NCBI RefSeq assembly: GCF_900100705.1
Contig: NZ_FNCH01000003.1
Location: 186,001 to 250,000, forward strand
Direction: 5' to 3'
Length of the DNA stretch: 64,000 bases
Origin: Pedobacter terrae
Lineage (GTDB): Bacteria; Bacteroidota; Bacteroidia; Sphingobacteriales; Sphingobacteriaceae
The notes beneath the pieces are model-generated. The model was not told the DNA's origin and made no database searches. It saw nothing but the letters and a program-made list of their open reading frames with translations. Below, piece after piece: positions 9,412-17,796 of the stretch (its first letter is position 1; each line of letters begins with the position of its first letter). Made by a program: the position numbers and the translations under genes.

Positions 9412-9523
9412 AAAATGTTGCAAAGTCTTTTCAATGCAAATTTTTTTGAGTAATTATGTTATTAAATTATTAACCTAATATATGATCAATGTATAATGGG
9501 TTTTTAGGATAACAACGCTACTC

Positions 9524-10942
9524 ATGAAAAAGAAGATACTCATTGTTGACGATGAAATTAGCATCGGCTTATTACTCTCTAAATTTTTAGCTAAAAAAGG
9601 ATTTGAAGTTTCGAATGTAACTAGTGGTAAAAAAGTTTTGCAGGCGCTTGAAAAAGAGCGGTTCGATTTGGTATTGTGTGATTATCGGTTAGGTGATACA
9701 GATGGGAAAGAAATTTTAATTTATATTAAAGAGAACCATCCAAATACCGGTGTAATTATTATCACAGGTTATTCTGATATTAAGCTTGCTGTAGAATTGA
9801 TAAAACTTGGTGCTTACGATTATATTGTGAAGCCGCTTTACCCAGATGAAATTTTAAACACCATCAATAAAGCCCTGGAAGCACAGGGAGTACTGAAATC
9901 TCCTAAAGATTTCGAAGATACTGGTTGCCATTCTATTTCTAATGTCCAGAATTCTCCGGCATATATCAACGGGGAGAGTGCCGCTTCAGTGTTGTTGCTG
10001 AAACAGATTCAGCTCATTGCACCAACAGGTTATACGGTTATTCTAACCGGGAAAAGCGGAACCGGAAAAGAATGTGTTGCGAAAACCATCCACCTCAATA
10101 GCTCGCGAAGCGAACAGCCTTTTATTGCTATGGACTGCGGTTCTTTAACTAAAGATCTGGCCGCGAGTGAATTTTTTGGACATGAGAAAGGCGCATTTAC
10201 CGGAGCAACCTTCACTAAGATTGGTCATTTTGAACAAGCTAATGGCGGCACATTATTTCTTGATGAGATCGGTAATCTATCGTACGAGATCCAGGCAACT
10301 TTGCTCAGGGCAGTGCAGGAGCGTAAAATCAAGCGGATTGGAAGTACAAAGGAGATTGATCTGGATATGCGGCTTATTGTAGCTACAAACGAAAATTTGC
10401 AGGAAGCGATTCAAAAGGGCACATTCAGGGAAGATTTATACCACCGCTTTAATGAATTTTCGATACACGTTCCGGCATTGAAAGATCGTGATAATGATAT
10501 CCTAATCTTTGCCGAACACTTTTTGGCCACCGTAAACCAGGAATTGAATAAAAAAATCAAAGGCTTTTCTGATGAAGTGAAGAAATGTTTATTGGCTTAC
10601 AGTTGGCCTGGTAATGTACGGGAGCTGAAGAATGTAATCAGGCGCATTGCCTTATTAACTGATGGCGATTGGATAGAACCTCACGTTTTACCATTGGAAT
10701 TCGGTATGATTGATTATCGGAATAAACCGAACGACAAAAAGGTTACTCTTTTGCCAACGGCATCAAATCAAGATAAATCAATTAATTTGCGTCATGCTGC
10801 TAAAGAGGCTGAATACAATACGATTTTAGAAGTGCTAAAAGCGGTTAATTTTAACAAAACAAAGGCAGCAAAAATCTTAAACATCGACAGAAAAACACTC
10901 TACAATAAAATCAAATTTATTGATGCTGGAGAGGGAATATAA
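9524..10942 (+). CDS. Sigma-54-dependent response regulator, NtrC type
   Basis: 472 residues in three parts. Residues 1-120 are a receiver domain with acidic pair D9/D10, phospho-acceptor D53 (LCDYRL) and K103 (IVKPL). Residues about 150-390 are an AAA+ domain with Walker A GKSGTGKE at 176-183, the sigma-54 contact loop GAFTGA at 223-228 and Walker B GTLFLDEI at 242-249. The C-terminal Fis-type helix-turn-helix ends KAAKILNIDRKTLYNKI. A sensor kinase phosphorylates D53 and the hexamer then opens sigma-54 promoters. No histidine kinase is next to it, so it is an orphan here. The downstream permease and envelope genes on the same strand are candidate targets only by position. Confidence 0.95.
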   Translation: MKKKILIVDDEISIGLLLSKFLAKKGFEVSNVTSGKKVLQALEKERFDLVLCDYRLGDTDGKEILIYIKENHPNTGVIIITGYSDIKLAVELIKLGAYDYIVKPLYPDEILNTINKALEAQGVLKSPKDFEDTGCHSISNVQNSPAYINGESAASVLLLKQIQLIAPTGYTVILTGKSGTGKECVAKTIHLNSSRSEQPFIAMDCGSLTKDLAASEFFGHEKGAFTGATFTKIGHFEQANGGTLFLDEIGNLSYEIQATLLRAVQERKIKRIGSTKEIDLDMRLIVATNENLQEAIQKGTFREDLYHRFNEFSIHVPALKDRDNDILIFAEHFLATVNQELNKKIKGFSDEVKKCLLAYSWPGNVRELKNVIRRIALLTDGDWIEPHVLPLEFGMIDYRNKPNDKKVTLLPTASNQDKSINLRHAAKEAEYNTILEVLKAVNFNKTKAAKILNIDRKTLYNKIKFIDAGEGI

Positions 10943-11006
10943 ATTTAAATTAGGGAAAACAAAACCGGCCATTTTAGCATTTACAAAATAACCTTATTGT
11001 CTCAAA

Positions 11007-12056
11007 ATGTCAGTATTTTCTTATAAGCAGCGCAATAACATTAATCTGGTTATTATTATTGCGCTTGGCGTATTAATTGCATATTCCCTGCAGAGTATTT
11101 TTAGTGCTATTTTAAGTACATTAGTGCTTTATACGATAATGCGCCCAGCCTATATCCATTTGGCTGAAAATAAGGGGTGGAACAAAAGAGTAACGGCTAT
11201 TTTCCTCATTGCCATCTCTATCATACTTATTGTAATGCCATTTTATGCGTTAAGCAGCATGGTAATCAGTAAAATTTCGGAACTGAAGAATAATGAAGTT
11301 TTTTTTAAGAACCTGTTGATTAAATTACAGCACCTTATTCCATTTAAAATTAATCAGCAGCTTATTCAGGAAGGGTTAAACCGTTTAGGCAACTGGGCTA
11401 CCGATCTTTTTCCTTCTTTACTATCAAGTGCAGTAAATATTGTATTAAGCTTGTTAGTCATGTATTTTTTACTCTACTTCATGCTGATAGAACGAGAAAG
11501 ATTCGAATTTTCACTTGTTAAATATGCGCCATTTAGAGAGCAAAATGCGCTTCGCTTTGGTGACGAAATGAGAAATACAACATATGCCAATGTATTGGGG
11601 CAAGGATTGATCTGTCTTGTTCAAGGATCACTCGTAAGTCTCTCTTTTTATGTTTTGGGTTATAAAGACCCTGTGTTTTGGGGTGTAATTACAACATTTA
11701 TTTCTTTTGTGCCTGTTTTAGGGCCTCCTGTTGTTTTTGTTCCTGCTGCTATTTTGCAGATTGCAAACGGAAATAATTTTGCGGGCTGGGCCATGCTCAT
11801 TTTTGGTTTTGTAGTGATTATCAATATTGATAATGTGCTGAGGTTTATGATTGCAAAAAAAGTTGGTAATATTCACCCTATAATAACCGTGATTGGCGTA
11901 ATTATTGGTATCCCTTTATTCGGAATACTGGGCCTTGTTTTTGGTCCGCTACTGTTATCTTATTTTATATTGCTTGTTAAGATTTACGAAACCAGTACAC
12001 TTGCATCAGAAAGATTGGAAAGAATTAAAACAAATAATGAGCATAGTGAGTTATAA
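11007..12056 (+). CDS. AI-2E family transporter (PerM/TqsA-like permease)
   Basis: 349 residues with about eight predicted membrane spans: a pair near residues 13-45, one near 60-85, one near 145-170, and a cluster from 200 to the end (FISFVPVLGPPVVFVPAAIL, VIGVIIGIPLFGILGLVFGP). This arrangement, with the VLGPP and GIPLFGILGLVFGP segments, is characteristic of the AI-2E transporter family, whose members export small molecules or exchange Na+/H+. The substrate is unknown. It begins 64 bases after the response regulator and precedes the YtxH/holin cluster on the same strand. Confidence 0.9.
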   Translation: MSVFSYKQRNNINLVIIIALGVLIAYSLQSIFSAILSTLVLYTIMRPAYIHLAENKGWNKRVTAIFLIAISIILIVMPFYALSSMVISKISELKNNEVFFKNLLIKLQHLIPFKINQQLIQEGLNRLGNWATDLFPSLLSSAVNIVLSLLVMYFLLYFMLIERERFEFSLVKYAPFREQNALRFGDEMRNTTYANVLGQGLICLVQGSLVSLSFYVLGYKDPVFWGVITTFISFVPVLGPPVVFVPAAILQIANGNNFAGWAMLIFGFVVIINIDNVLRFMIAKKVGNIHPIITVIGVIIGIPLFGILGLVFGPLLLSYFILLVKIYETSTLASERLERIKTNNEHSEL

Positions 12057-12127
12057 TATAGCTTAGCAATAAATAATGTAGTAGTTTATATTGTACTTAA
12101 TTGTTAAACCCTTAAAATAAATTAATT

Positions 12128-12394
12128 ATGAATGATAACTCAAAAGTTGTAGTTGCACTTTTAGCAGGTTTAGCTGCCGGTGCAGCCTTAGGAATTTTAT
12201 TCGCACCAGACAAAGGTGATGAAACCCGTGATAAACTAAGCCAGTCATTAAAGGATCTTGGCGATTCTATCAAAGATAAAGCAGCAGATGAGATTAACAA
12301 TCTGGCTAGCCTGAAAGATAAAGTAGTAGACTCGATTAAAACCAAATTGAGAAGCGTAGAAGAAGAATATAGCGACGACGTAGAGCACGCGTAA
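12128..12394 (+). CDS. YtxH-domain protein
   Basis: 88 residues. One N-terminal hydrophobic Gly/Ala-rich segment (VVVALLAGLAAGAALGILFAP) is followed by D-K-G-D-E-T-R and a charged, mostly helical tail. This is the standard layout of YtxH-domain proteins, which are often induced by envelope or general stress and may interact with membranes. The function is not established. It is the first of three small genes with short gaps, 72 bases after the AI-2E permease. Confidence 0.85.
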   Translation: MNDNSKVVVALLAGLAAGAALGILFAPDKGDETRDKLSQSLKDLGDSIKDKAADEINNLASLKDKVVDSIKTKLRSVEEEYSDDVEHA

Positions 12395-12410
12395 TAAATA
12401 AAATATTGCA

Positions 12411-12432
12411 TAGCCGGGTATTTACCCGGCTA
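12411..12432 (+). terminator. Intercistronic hairpin, possible attenuator or processing site
   Basis: TAGCCGGGTA and TACCCGGCTA form a near-perfect GC-rich stem with a tiny loop between the YtxH and holin-like genes. There is no T run after it, so full termination is unlikely. It may set the relative levels of the two products or protect the upstream mRNA end. Confidence 0.5.
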
Positions 12433-12448
12433 AATCTCATCTGAATTT

Positions 12449-12826
12449 ATGCAAGAGAATAAAGATAAAAGCATTGAAGATCTGGTAGAGGATGCCAAAG
12501 GCTTTTTAGAAGCCAGGGTAGAGTATACGAGGCTTTATATTGTAGAAAAGGCATCGAAAATTTTTGCCGATCTGGTAACCAGTACTGCCGTTATTGTTTG
12601 TTTCATTTTGGCCTTTTTATTTGGCTCTGTAACGCTGGCACTATACGTATCAGATCTTTTGGGTAGTTATGCCGGAGGTTTTGGCTGTGTTTCCTTGTTT
12701 TATATTTTACTGGCCATAATTGTTTATTTAACCAAAGATAAATACATTGAAAAAGCCATTATCAATGTAGCCATTAGAAAATACTTTGATAAACTTGCAG
12801 ATAAGGAGGAAGATGAGAAGTTATAA
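12449..12826 (+). CDS. Phage-holin-III-like (DUF1469/YqjE type) membrane protein
   Basis: 125 residues. A charged N-terminal helix (ENKDKSIEDLVEDAKGFLEARVEYTRLYIVEKASK) precedes two hydrophobic spans, about residues 45-70 and 80-100, then a charged tail. This matches the 'phage holin family protein' (Phage_holin_3_6, YqjE) group, which despite the name is chromosomal and mostly found beside YtxH or YqjD-like genes. No lysin or other phage gene is nearby, so a phage role is not supported. Its 3' end overlaps the next gene by 14 bases, so the two are probably translationally coupled. Confidence 0.82.
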   Translation: MQENKDKSIEDLVEDAKGFLEARVEYTRLYIVEKASKIFADLVTSTAVIVCFILAFLFGSVTLALYVSDLLGSYAGGFGCVSLFYILLAIIVYLTKDKYIEKAIINVAIRKYFDKLADKEEDEKL

Positions 12827-13250
12827 AGAAATCCGAAACTTAGAAGATCTGCAGGCTAGAAAATTAGAACTAAAGGTTGAGTATACTCTTAAGCAAAATA
12901 TGCTTAAATCGGATACCAAAACGTTTTTAAAGCAGTTTACGCCTAGTGCATTGATTAAGCGGTACGCTACGCCTAATAATCTATTCAAAGCAGACGAAAA
13001 ATTAAATATTAGCGGTACGGCGATGTCATTGCTTTTACCAATGGTAATGAATAAAACCCTATTTAGAGGTGCTGGTTTTTTAACTAAGGCAGCAGTAGGT
13101 TTGATTTCTGGCAAGGTTGGTAAATCACTTGACGCAGAACATTTATCGGCCATTTTTAATTCTGTTAAAGGTTGGTTCGGTAAAAAGAAAGAAAAAAAAG
13201 ATAAGAAGTTTATTGATTATGGCATCCCGCCAGATAGTGAAACGTATTAG
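12813..13250 (+). CDS. Unknown protein of the YtxH/holin cluster
   Basis: 145 residues from the ATG at 12813, chosen because AAGGAGG lies just before it; the frame is open nine codons further up. The first 40 residues are charged and likely helical (RNLEDLQARKLELKVEYTLK). A weakly hydrophobic Gly-rich middle follows (GTAMSLLLPMVMNKTLF, GFLTKAAVGLISGKVG), then a very basic stretch (KKKEKKDKK) and DYGIPPDSETY at the end. I do not recognise the family. Position and coupling suggest it works with the two preceding membrane proteins at the inner membrane. Confidence 0.8.
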   Translation: MRSYKEIRNLEDLQARKLELKVEYTLKQNMLKSDTKTFLKQFTPSALIKRYATPNNLFKADEKLNISGTAMSLLLPMVMNKTLFRGAGFLTKAAVGLISGKVGKSLDAEHLSAIFNSVKGWFGKKKEKKDKKFIDYGIPPDSETY

Positions 13251-13307
13251 TGCAAAGGTTCATTAGCCATTGGTTCATTCGTTAGCAAGTCGTAAAAATG
13301 ATATCAT

Positions 13308-13344
13308 AACAAAGCCTCAGGATTCCAAATCCTGAGGCTTTGTT
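13308..13344. terminator. Strong bidirectional terminator
   Basis: A perfect 16-pair stem, AACAAAGCCTCAGGAT with ATCCTGAGGCTTTGTT, has a five-base loop. It lies between the converging 145-aa gene and aspS. A T-rich tract follows on the plus strand, so it should stop transcription from the left well and probably from the right also. Confidence 0.85.
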
Positions 13345-13431
13345 TGTTTATTGGATATGTAACACATAGCCTTGTGGGTCATGCTATTCTACTTCATGAC
13401 GAATGAACGAATGACCAGTGAGCTAATTAAT

Positions 13432-15177
13432 CTACAAATCAGTCTTAATCTTCAATTCTTTCAATTGTTTCTCATCAATTGTACTTGGGCTATCAATCAT
13501 GACGTCTCTACCCGAATTGTTTTTAGGGAAAGCAATTACATCACGGATAGAATCTAAACCAGCAAAAATTGAGGTTAAACGATCAAAACCAAAGGCAATA
13601 CCACCATGAGGAGGTGCGCCAAATTCGAATGCATCCATTAAGAAACCAAATTGCTTTTGCGCTTCTTCTGCACTAAAACCTAAATGTTTGAACATTAAAG
13701 CCTGTAATGCACGATCGTGGATACGGATAGATCCGCCACCAACTTCCGTTCCGTTAATCACCAGATCGTATGCATTGGCGCGTACATCACCTGGATTGGT
13801 ATCCAGTAAAGCAATATCTTCAGGTTTTGGTGAAGTGAACGGGTGGTGCATGGCATGGTAACGTTCTGTTTCTTCATCCCATTCTAAAAGCGGGAAATCC
13901 AATACCCAAAGGGCAGAGAATGTATTTTTATCGCGTAAACCTAAACGATTACCCATTTCTAAGCGGAGCTCATTTAGTTGTTTACGTACTTTATCGGTAG
14001 AACCGACTAAAATCAGTAATAAATCGCCTTTTTCTGTTTCGAAAGCCTCACTCCACTGTTTAAGATCTTCTTCGTTGAAGAATTTATCTACTGAAGATTT
14101 TATGGTTCCATCATCATTATGACGGGCATAAATTAAACCTGTAGCGCCAATTTGCGGGCGTTTAATAAAATCGGTTAATTCATCCAATTGCTTGCGTGTA
14201 TAGCTTGCCGCACCTTTTGCATTGATACCAACAATCAGTTCTGCATTATCGAAAACCGGGAAGCCTTTACCTTTTGCCAGGTGGTTAAGTTCTACAAACT
14301 GCATGGCAAAACGCGTATCAGGTTTGTCAGAACCATATAAACGCATCGCATCTGCATATTGCATACGAGGTACCTCTGGTAAATCGTAATTACGCACTTC
14401 TTTAAATAAGGTACGGATCAATCCTTCAAAAGTATTTAAAATGTCTTCCTGCTCAATGAACGACATTTCGCAGTCGATCTGTGTAAACTCTGGCTGACGG
14501 TCGGCCCTTAAATCTTCATCCCTGAAACATTTTACAATCTGGAAATAACGGTCAAAACCCGAAACCATCAACAATTGTTTAAAGGTTTGTGGCGATTGGG
14601 GCAAAGCATAAAACTCACCTTCGTTCATGCGGCTAGGCACCACAAAATCTCTTGCGCCTTCTGGAGTAGATTTAATTAATACAGGTGTTTCTACCTCAAT
14701 AAAATCTAAAGCATCTAAATAACGGCGAACCGATTGTGCCATTTTATGACGTAAAACCAGGTTATTGCGCACCGGGTTACGGCGTAAATCCAAATAACGG
14801 TATTTCATGCGCAACTCGTCACCGCCATCAGTTTCATCATCGATCATGAAAGGAGGCAACTTTGCAGCATTTAAAATCTCCAGTGCAGAAATTTTAATTT
14901 CCACATCGCCGGTAGCCATTTTGGGGTTTTTGTTGCTTCTTTCTACAACGGTACCAACCGCTTTAATTACAAACTCGCGACCTAAAGTACGTGCAGTTTC
15001 GCAAAGCTCACGATTATCGTCCATGTTAAAAACCAACTGGGTAATACCATAACGATCGCGGATGTCGATAAAAGTCATACCGCCTAAATCTCTTGATTTT
15101 TGTACCCAACCGCATAGCGTAACACTTTCACCTAAGTTACTTAGGTTTAATGCACCACAAGTTACTGTTCTTAACAT
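13432..15177 (-). CDS. aspS: Aspartyl-tRNA synthetase
   Basis: 581 residues, the normal size of bacterial-type AspRS. N-terminal OB fold for anticodon binding ([22 protein letters not shown]), class II motif 2 ([19 protein letters not shown]), the bacterial GAD insertion domain in the middle, and motif 3 near the end (GIAFGFDRL) are all present. It charges tRNA-Asp in the cytoplasm. The bacterial form may be discriminating or not for tRNA-Asn; I cannot judge this. It appears to be a single-gene unit that ends at the shared terminator. Confidence 0.97.
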   Translation of the reverse strand: MLRTVTCGALNLSNLGESVTLCGWVQKSRDLGGMTFIDIRDRYGITQLVFNMDDNRELCETARTLGREFVIKAVGTVVERSNKNPKMATGDVEIKISALEILNAAKLPPFMIDDETDGGDELRMKYRYLDLRRNPVRNNLVLRHKMAQSVRRYLDALDFIEVETPVLIKSTPEGARDFVVPSRMNEGEFYALPQSPQTFKQLLMVSGFDRYFQIVKCFRDEDLRADRQPEFTQIDCEMSFIEQEDILNTFEGLIRTLFKEVRNYDLPEVPRMQYADAMRLYGSDKPDTRFAMQFVELNHLAKGKGFPVFDNAELIVGINAKGAASYTRKQLDELTDFIKRPQIGATGLIYARHNDDGTIKSSVDKFFNEEDLKQWSEAFETEKGDLLLILVGSTDKVRKQLNELRLEMGNRLGLRDKNTFSALWVLDFPLLEWDEETERYHAMHHPFTSPKPEDIALLDTNPGDVRANAYDLVINGTEVGGGSIRIHDRALQALMFKHLGFSAEEAQKQFGFLMDAFEFGAPPHGGIAFGFDRLTSIFAGLDSIRDVIAFPKNNSGRDVMIDSPSTIDEKQLKELKIKTDL

Positions 15178-15197
15178 ATATAATCTAAATTAAGCGG

Positions 15198-15205
15198 CAA
15201 AAATA
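15198..15205 (-). promoter_or_regulatory. Probable aspS -7 element
   Basis: On the minus strand TATTTTTG fits TAnnTTTG, 20 bases upstream of the aspS ATG. No convincing -33 partner was found, so only the -7 box is listed. Confidence 0.4.
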
Positions 15206-15531
15206 CCGATTTTGTTTTAAAGTTGAGCGTAGAAGATTTAAGGAAATTTTACGATAAACGATTTGCCTTTTTTTGATCACCAAGGCACAAAGATCACGAA
15301 GTATAATAATGGGCAATTTCGTCAAATCACGCAGTAGTCGTCATTCCCGCACAGGCGGGAATCTTAAAATACCAGCATTACCATTACTTTTGAGTTTTTT
15401 GCATAAGTATTCTTAGCAGTACATGGTCTCATCTGATAATTATTGGATTGATTTAGCAATATCGATTGCTAGCAGTTTTATAGAAAATAGCTGTTGTTTA
15501 TTGACTTTAATAAATCAATGATAGTTTTATT
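15206..15531. other. Non-coding interval with a hairpin and a repeated phrase
   Basis: No coding frame is credible. It contains a perfect eight-pair hairpin with a four-base loop at 15343-15362 (ATTCCCGC/GCGGGAAT), preceded by CGTC as in the other palindromic repeats. It also holds a 20-base phrase at 15273-15292 whose exact reverse complement recurs at 31487-31506. The rest shows nothing I can name. Confidence 0.6.
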
Positions 15532-15936
15532 TTAATATTTTTCTTCCAGCACAATTTCAAGTGCAATTACCTTCCATTCTCCTTTAATATTTTTCCAGTG
15601 GTAAATTTCTTCAGTCTGTACGGTCTGTTTTTTAGAAAAAATAAGCAGATTCGGTTTTAAAATAACTGATTTACGAGCAATTTTTTCAGTAAAAATGTCA
15701 TTCTCGATGGAAAACTTAATCCGGTAATGGCTGGTTTCTATTGTTTTGGCTCCGCCTAAATATTTCTTTAAATCAATCGTAAAATCACGTTTGTTTATAG
15801 TTGATTTTCCAAAGGGCGTAAAACTCAGATGATCATCAAAAATCGTTGTATATGCTGTTAGATCTTTATTTTCTATAGCCTGATCTGCTCTTTTATGTAT
15901 GTCGTTTATTGCTGAAATAATTAAATCGGTTTCCAT
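15532..15936 (-). CDS. NTF2/SnoaL-like protein
   Basis: 134 residues without signal peptide. The pattern is that of a cone-shaped NTF2-like fold: an N-terminal helix pair (INDIHKRADQAIENKDLTAYTTIFDD), FTPFGKSTINKRDF as the helix 3 region, then four long beta strands ending EEIYHWKNIKGEWKVIALEIV. Such proteins act as small-molecule isomerases, lyases or simple binding domains. Nothing in the context points to a ligand. The call is to a fold, not a function. Confidence 0.62.
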   Translation of the reverse strand: METDLIISAINDIHKRADQAIENKDLTAYTTIFDDHLSFTPFGKSTINKRDFTIDLKKYLGGAKTIETSHYRIKFSIENDIFTEKIARKSVILKPNLLIFSKKQTVQTEEIYHWKNIKGEWKVIALEIVLEEKY

Positions 15937-16573
15937 GGCATGAAGTTAATGGTTTGGATCAGGGTTTTCAAATTTATGATGATCTCTCAGCTGATTTTCC
16001 ACAAATGTCAAAAAGCAAAGGCATTTAATTTCTTAATACTTTTAAGTCATCTTTATTGTTTTGGAAATGAAAGGCAGTATTTCACAGGTGCTTTCGTCCC
16101 GCCATTCGCTTGTAGTCCTCATTTCGTTTCACTTCATTCCGGGCTATCCGCTGCTGTCGGGTTTATTTAACAATGGCTCGTTTTCAGAGCGCCAAACTTT
16201 GTATCTAAACCCGATTGCCGGGGAGAGCTTCCGATCCTTCATCGGAACTCGTACCAAAAGCGGGACTGAAATTGCCAAAAGTGCAGAACCGCACATTTCC
16301 TGATAACTTGAAATGGGTAGTTATTTGTTGAAATAGTGCTTTAAAAGTGCCTGATTTATATGTATTCGTCATGCTGAATTTATTTCAGCATCTTTTAGCA
16401 TGAAAGACCCTGACCACGAAGTAGCTATTTCAATGAATGGCAGCATTAGTAATAAAGCCTTTTCTCTGATATGTTCCCCATGTTAACTTGAAATTAAGAT
16501 ATCTTAAATTTTTTTCTACCTTGATGCAACGTTTTAAAATCCCTGATGTCTTATTATCAGAATATTCGAAATT
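15937..16573. other. Long non-coding interval with a repeat element
   Basis: Small open frames here overlap the repeat-like element at 16096-16266 and are not credible genes. A further perfect eight-pair hairpin, ATGCTGAA/TTCAGCAT, lies at 16371-16391 just after CGTC. The promoter of the ECF sigma operon must lie near 16480-16570, but I cannot place it with confidence. Confidence 0.55.
16096..16266. repeat. 171-base element with short terminal inverted repeats
   Basis: The ends are GTCCCGC (16096-16102) and GCGGGAC (16260-16266). An inner inverted pair, GTCGGGTTTA and TAAACCCGA, brackets an A/T-rich centre, and a further hairpin TTCCGATCCTTCATCGGAA lies near the right end. GC content is above the local average. 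It looks like a small non-autonomous mobile element or a decayed one. No target duplication was confirmed. Confidence 0.4.
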
Positions 16574-17131
16574 TTGGAAGCCGTATACATCGATAAAAAC
16601 CTGGAACTCGTTAAAAAATGCATGCAGGGCAGTCGCGCAGCACAGTTTGAATTGTACAAGCTGTATGCAAAGGCTATGTATAATGTGGCACTGCGCATTT
16701 TAAATTATGAGGAAGAGGCAGAAGATGTTTTACAGGAAGCATTTTTAGATGCGTTTACCAGAATTGTTGATTTTAGGCAGGAAACGACCTTCGGACTATG
16801 GCTAAAGCAGATCGTAATCAATAAATCCATCAATTACCTGCGTAAGCGCAAGATGGAGTTTGTAAGTACAGATGAAATATCGGAAGTACCGGATGAAGAT
16901 AGTTTTGATGATGGTGAAATGCGGTTGCAGGCCGAAGAAATAAGGCAGGCCATTACCCAATTGCCAGATGGTTACAGGGTAGTATTAAGTTTATATCTTT
17001 TAGAAGGTTACGACCATGAGGAGATTGCACACATTTTAAAAATAAGTGAGAATACCAGCCGTACACAGTACATGAGGGCTAAAAAGAAGTTAAAAAGTAT
17101 TTTAGAAACGAAAGGGATGAGAGATGAATAA
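16574..17131 (+). CDS. ECF-type RNA polymerase sigma factor
   Basis: 185 residues. Region 2 is clear: RAAQFELYKLYAKAMYNVALRILNYEEEAEDVLQEAFLDAF, with TFGLWLKQIVINKSINYLRKRK as region 2.3-2.4. Region 4 is LPDGYRVVLSLYLLEGYDHEEIAHILKISENTSRTQYMRAKKKLKSIL. No in-frame ATG precedes region 2, and an upstream stop closes the frame at about 16546, so a TTG at 16574 is the best start. Its stop overlaps the next gene, which has one membrane span as expected of an anti-sigma factor. It should direct a small regulon in response to an envelope signal. Confidence 0.9.
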   Translation: MEAVYIDKNLELVKKCMQGSRAAQFELYKLYAKAMYNVALRILNYEEEAEDVLQEAFLDAFTRIVDFRQETTFGLWLKQIVINKSINYLRKRKMEFVSTDEISEVPDEDSFDDGEMRLQAEEIRQAITQLPDGYRVVLSLYLLEGYDHEEIAHILKISENTSRTQYMRAKKKLKSILETKGMRDE

Positions 17132-17651
17132 TAGATTAGAAACCTTTGTAAAACAAAACCGAAAAGCTTTCGATATGATGGAGCCATCGGCAGAACTTTG
17201 GGCAAAGATTGAACAAGGTTTAGATAAAAAAAAGAAAAAAAAACCGGTAAAACTGTATTTATGGATGAGTGCAGCAGCGGCTATAGTAGTTATTTTCAGT
17301 TTAGCCTGGTTTTACGTAGGAAAATCACAAAACAAAGATTTAGAGATTGCGGACGTTAGCGCTTCATATGCCAAAAAGGACGTTCATTTTGCAGGGTTAA
17401 TTACTGAAAAAAGAGATAGTCTGGCCATTTTCGCATCAGCAAATCCAGAACTTTATAAAAAATTTACGGCTGATCTACGAAAACTCGACGAAGATTACGA
17501 AAAATTAAAAGCAGAATTGCCAACCTCCCCTAACCAAACTTTTGTGGTAAAGGCTATGGTAAAAAACCGCGAAATACAACTGCAATTATTAAAACAACAA
17601 TTATTAATTATTAACCAGGTTGACGATTACAAAAAAGTTAACCAGATTTAA
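17124..17651 (+). CDS. Putative anti-sigma factor, single-span membrane protein
   Basis: 175 residues. A cytoplasmic N-terminal part of about 42 residues (AELWAKIEQGLDKKKKKK) precedes one hydrophobic span at about 47-66 (YLWMSAAAAIVVIFSLAWFYV). A periplasmic helical part with heptad-like charge pattern follows (FTADLRKLDEDYEKLKAEL, NREIQLQLLKQQLLIINQV). It overlaps the sigma gene by eight bases. I see no clear zinc anti-sigma motif, so the role is inferred from position and topology. The Lys run is encoded by A8-G-A9 at 17226-17243, a tract prone to slippage. Confidence 0.72.
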   Translation: MNNRLETFVKQNRKAFDMMEPSAELWAKIEQGLDKKKKKKPVKLYLWMSAAAAIVVIFSLAWFYVGKSQNKDLEIADVSASYAKKDVHFAGLITEKRDSLAIFASANPELYKKFTADLRKLDEDYEKLKAELPTSPNQTFVVKAMVKNREIQLQLLKQQLLIINQVDDYKKVNQI

Positions 17652-17743
17652 AAGAAAGCGAATAAAACAACCTTATTATCGAGGTCAGTCTTGATACTTA
17701 ATTCACGCGACTTGATACTAAGAGGACGCTCACCACATCGAAA

Positions 17744-17771
17744 GCTTAAAACCAGCCGGCAGGTTTTAAGC
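17744..17771 (+). promoter_or_regulatory. Leader hairpin before the solenoid gene
   Basis: GCTTAAAACC and GGTTTTAAGC form a perfect ten-pair stem around an eight-base loop, 26 bases before the ATG at 17797. There is no T run. It could be a regulatory or stabilising leader hairpin. Confidence 0.45.
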
Positions 17772-17796
17772 ACACAGGTGTTTAATATTTAACAAT

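Noticed and set aside
12128..12394. 99-codon frame opposite the YtxH gene
   Set aside because: The plus-strand YtxH pattern is clear; the opposite frame has a Ser/Leu-rich shadow composition.
12449..12826. Holin-like gene as evidence of a prophage
   Set aside because: No lysin, integrase, structural or terminase genes nearby; the family is common on chromosomes next to YtxH genes.
15940..16303. Two overlapping open frames of 76 and 80 codons
   Set aside because: They run through the repeat-like element at 16096-16266, have no conserved motif and no start context.
17652..17796. Riboswitch between anti-sigma and solenoid genes
   Set aside because: Only one simple hairpin is present and no known aptamer pattern was recognised.
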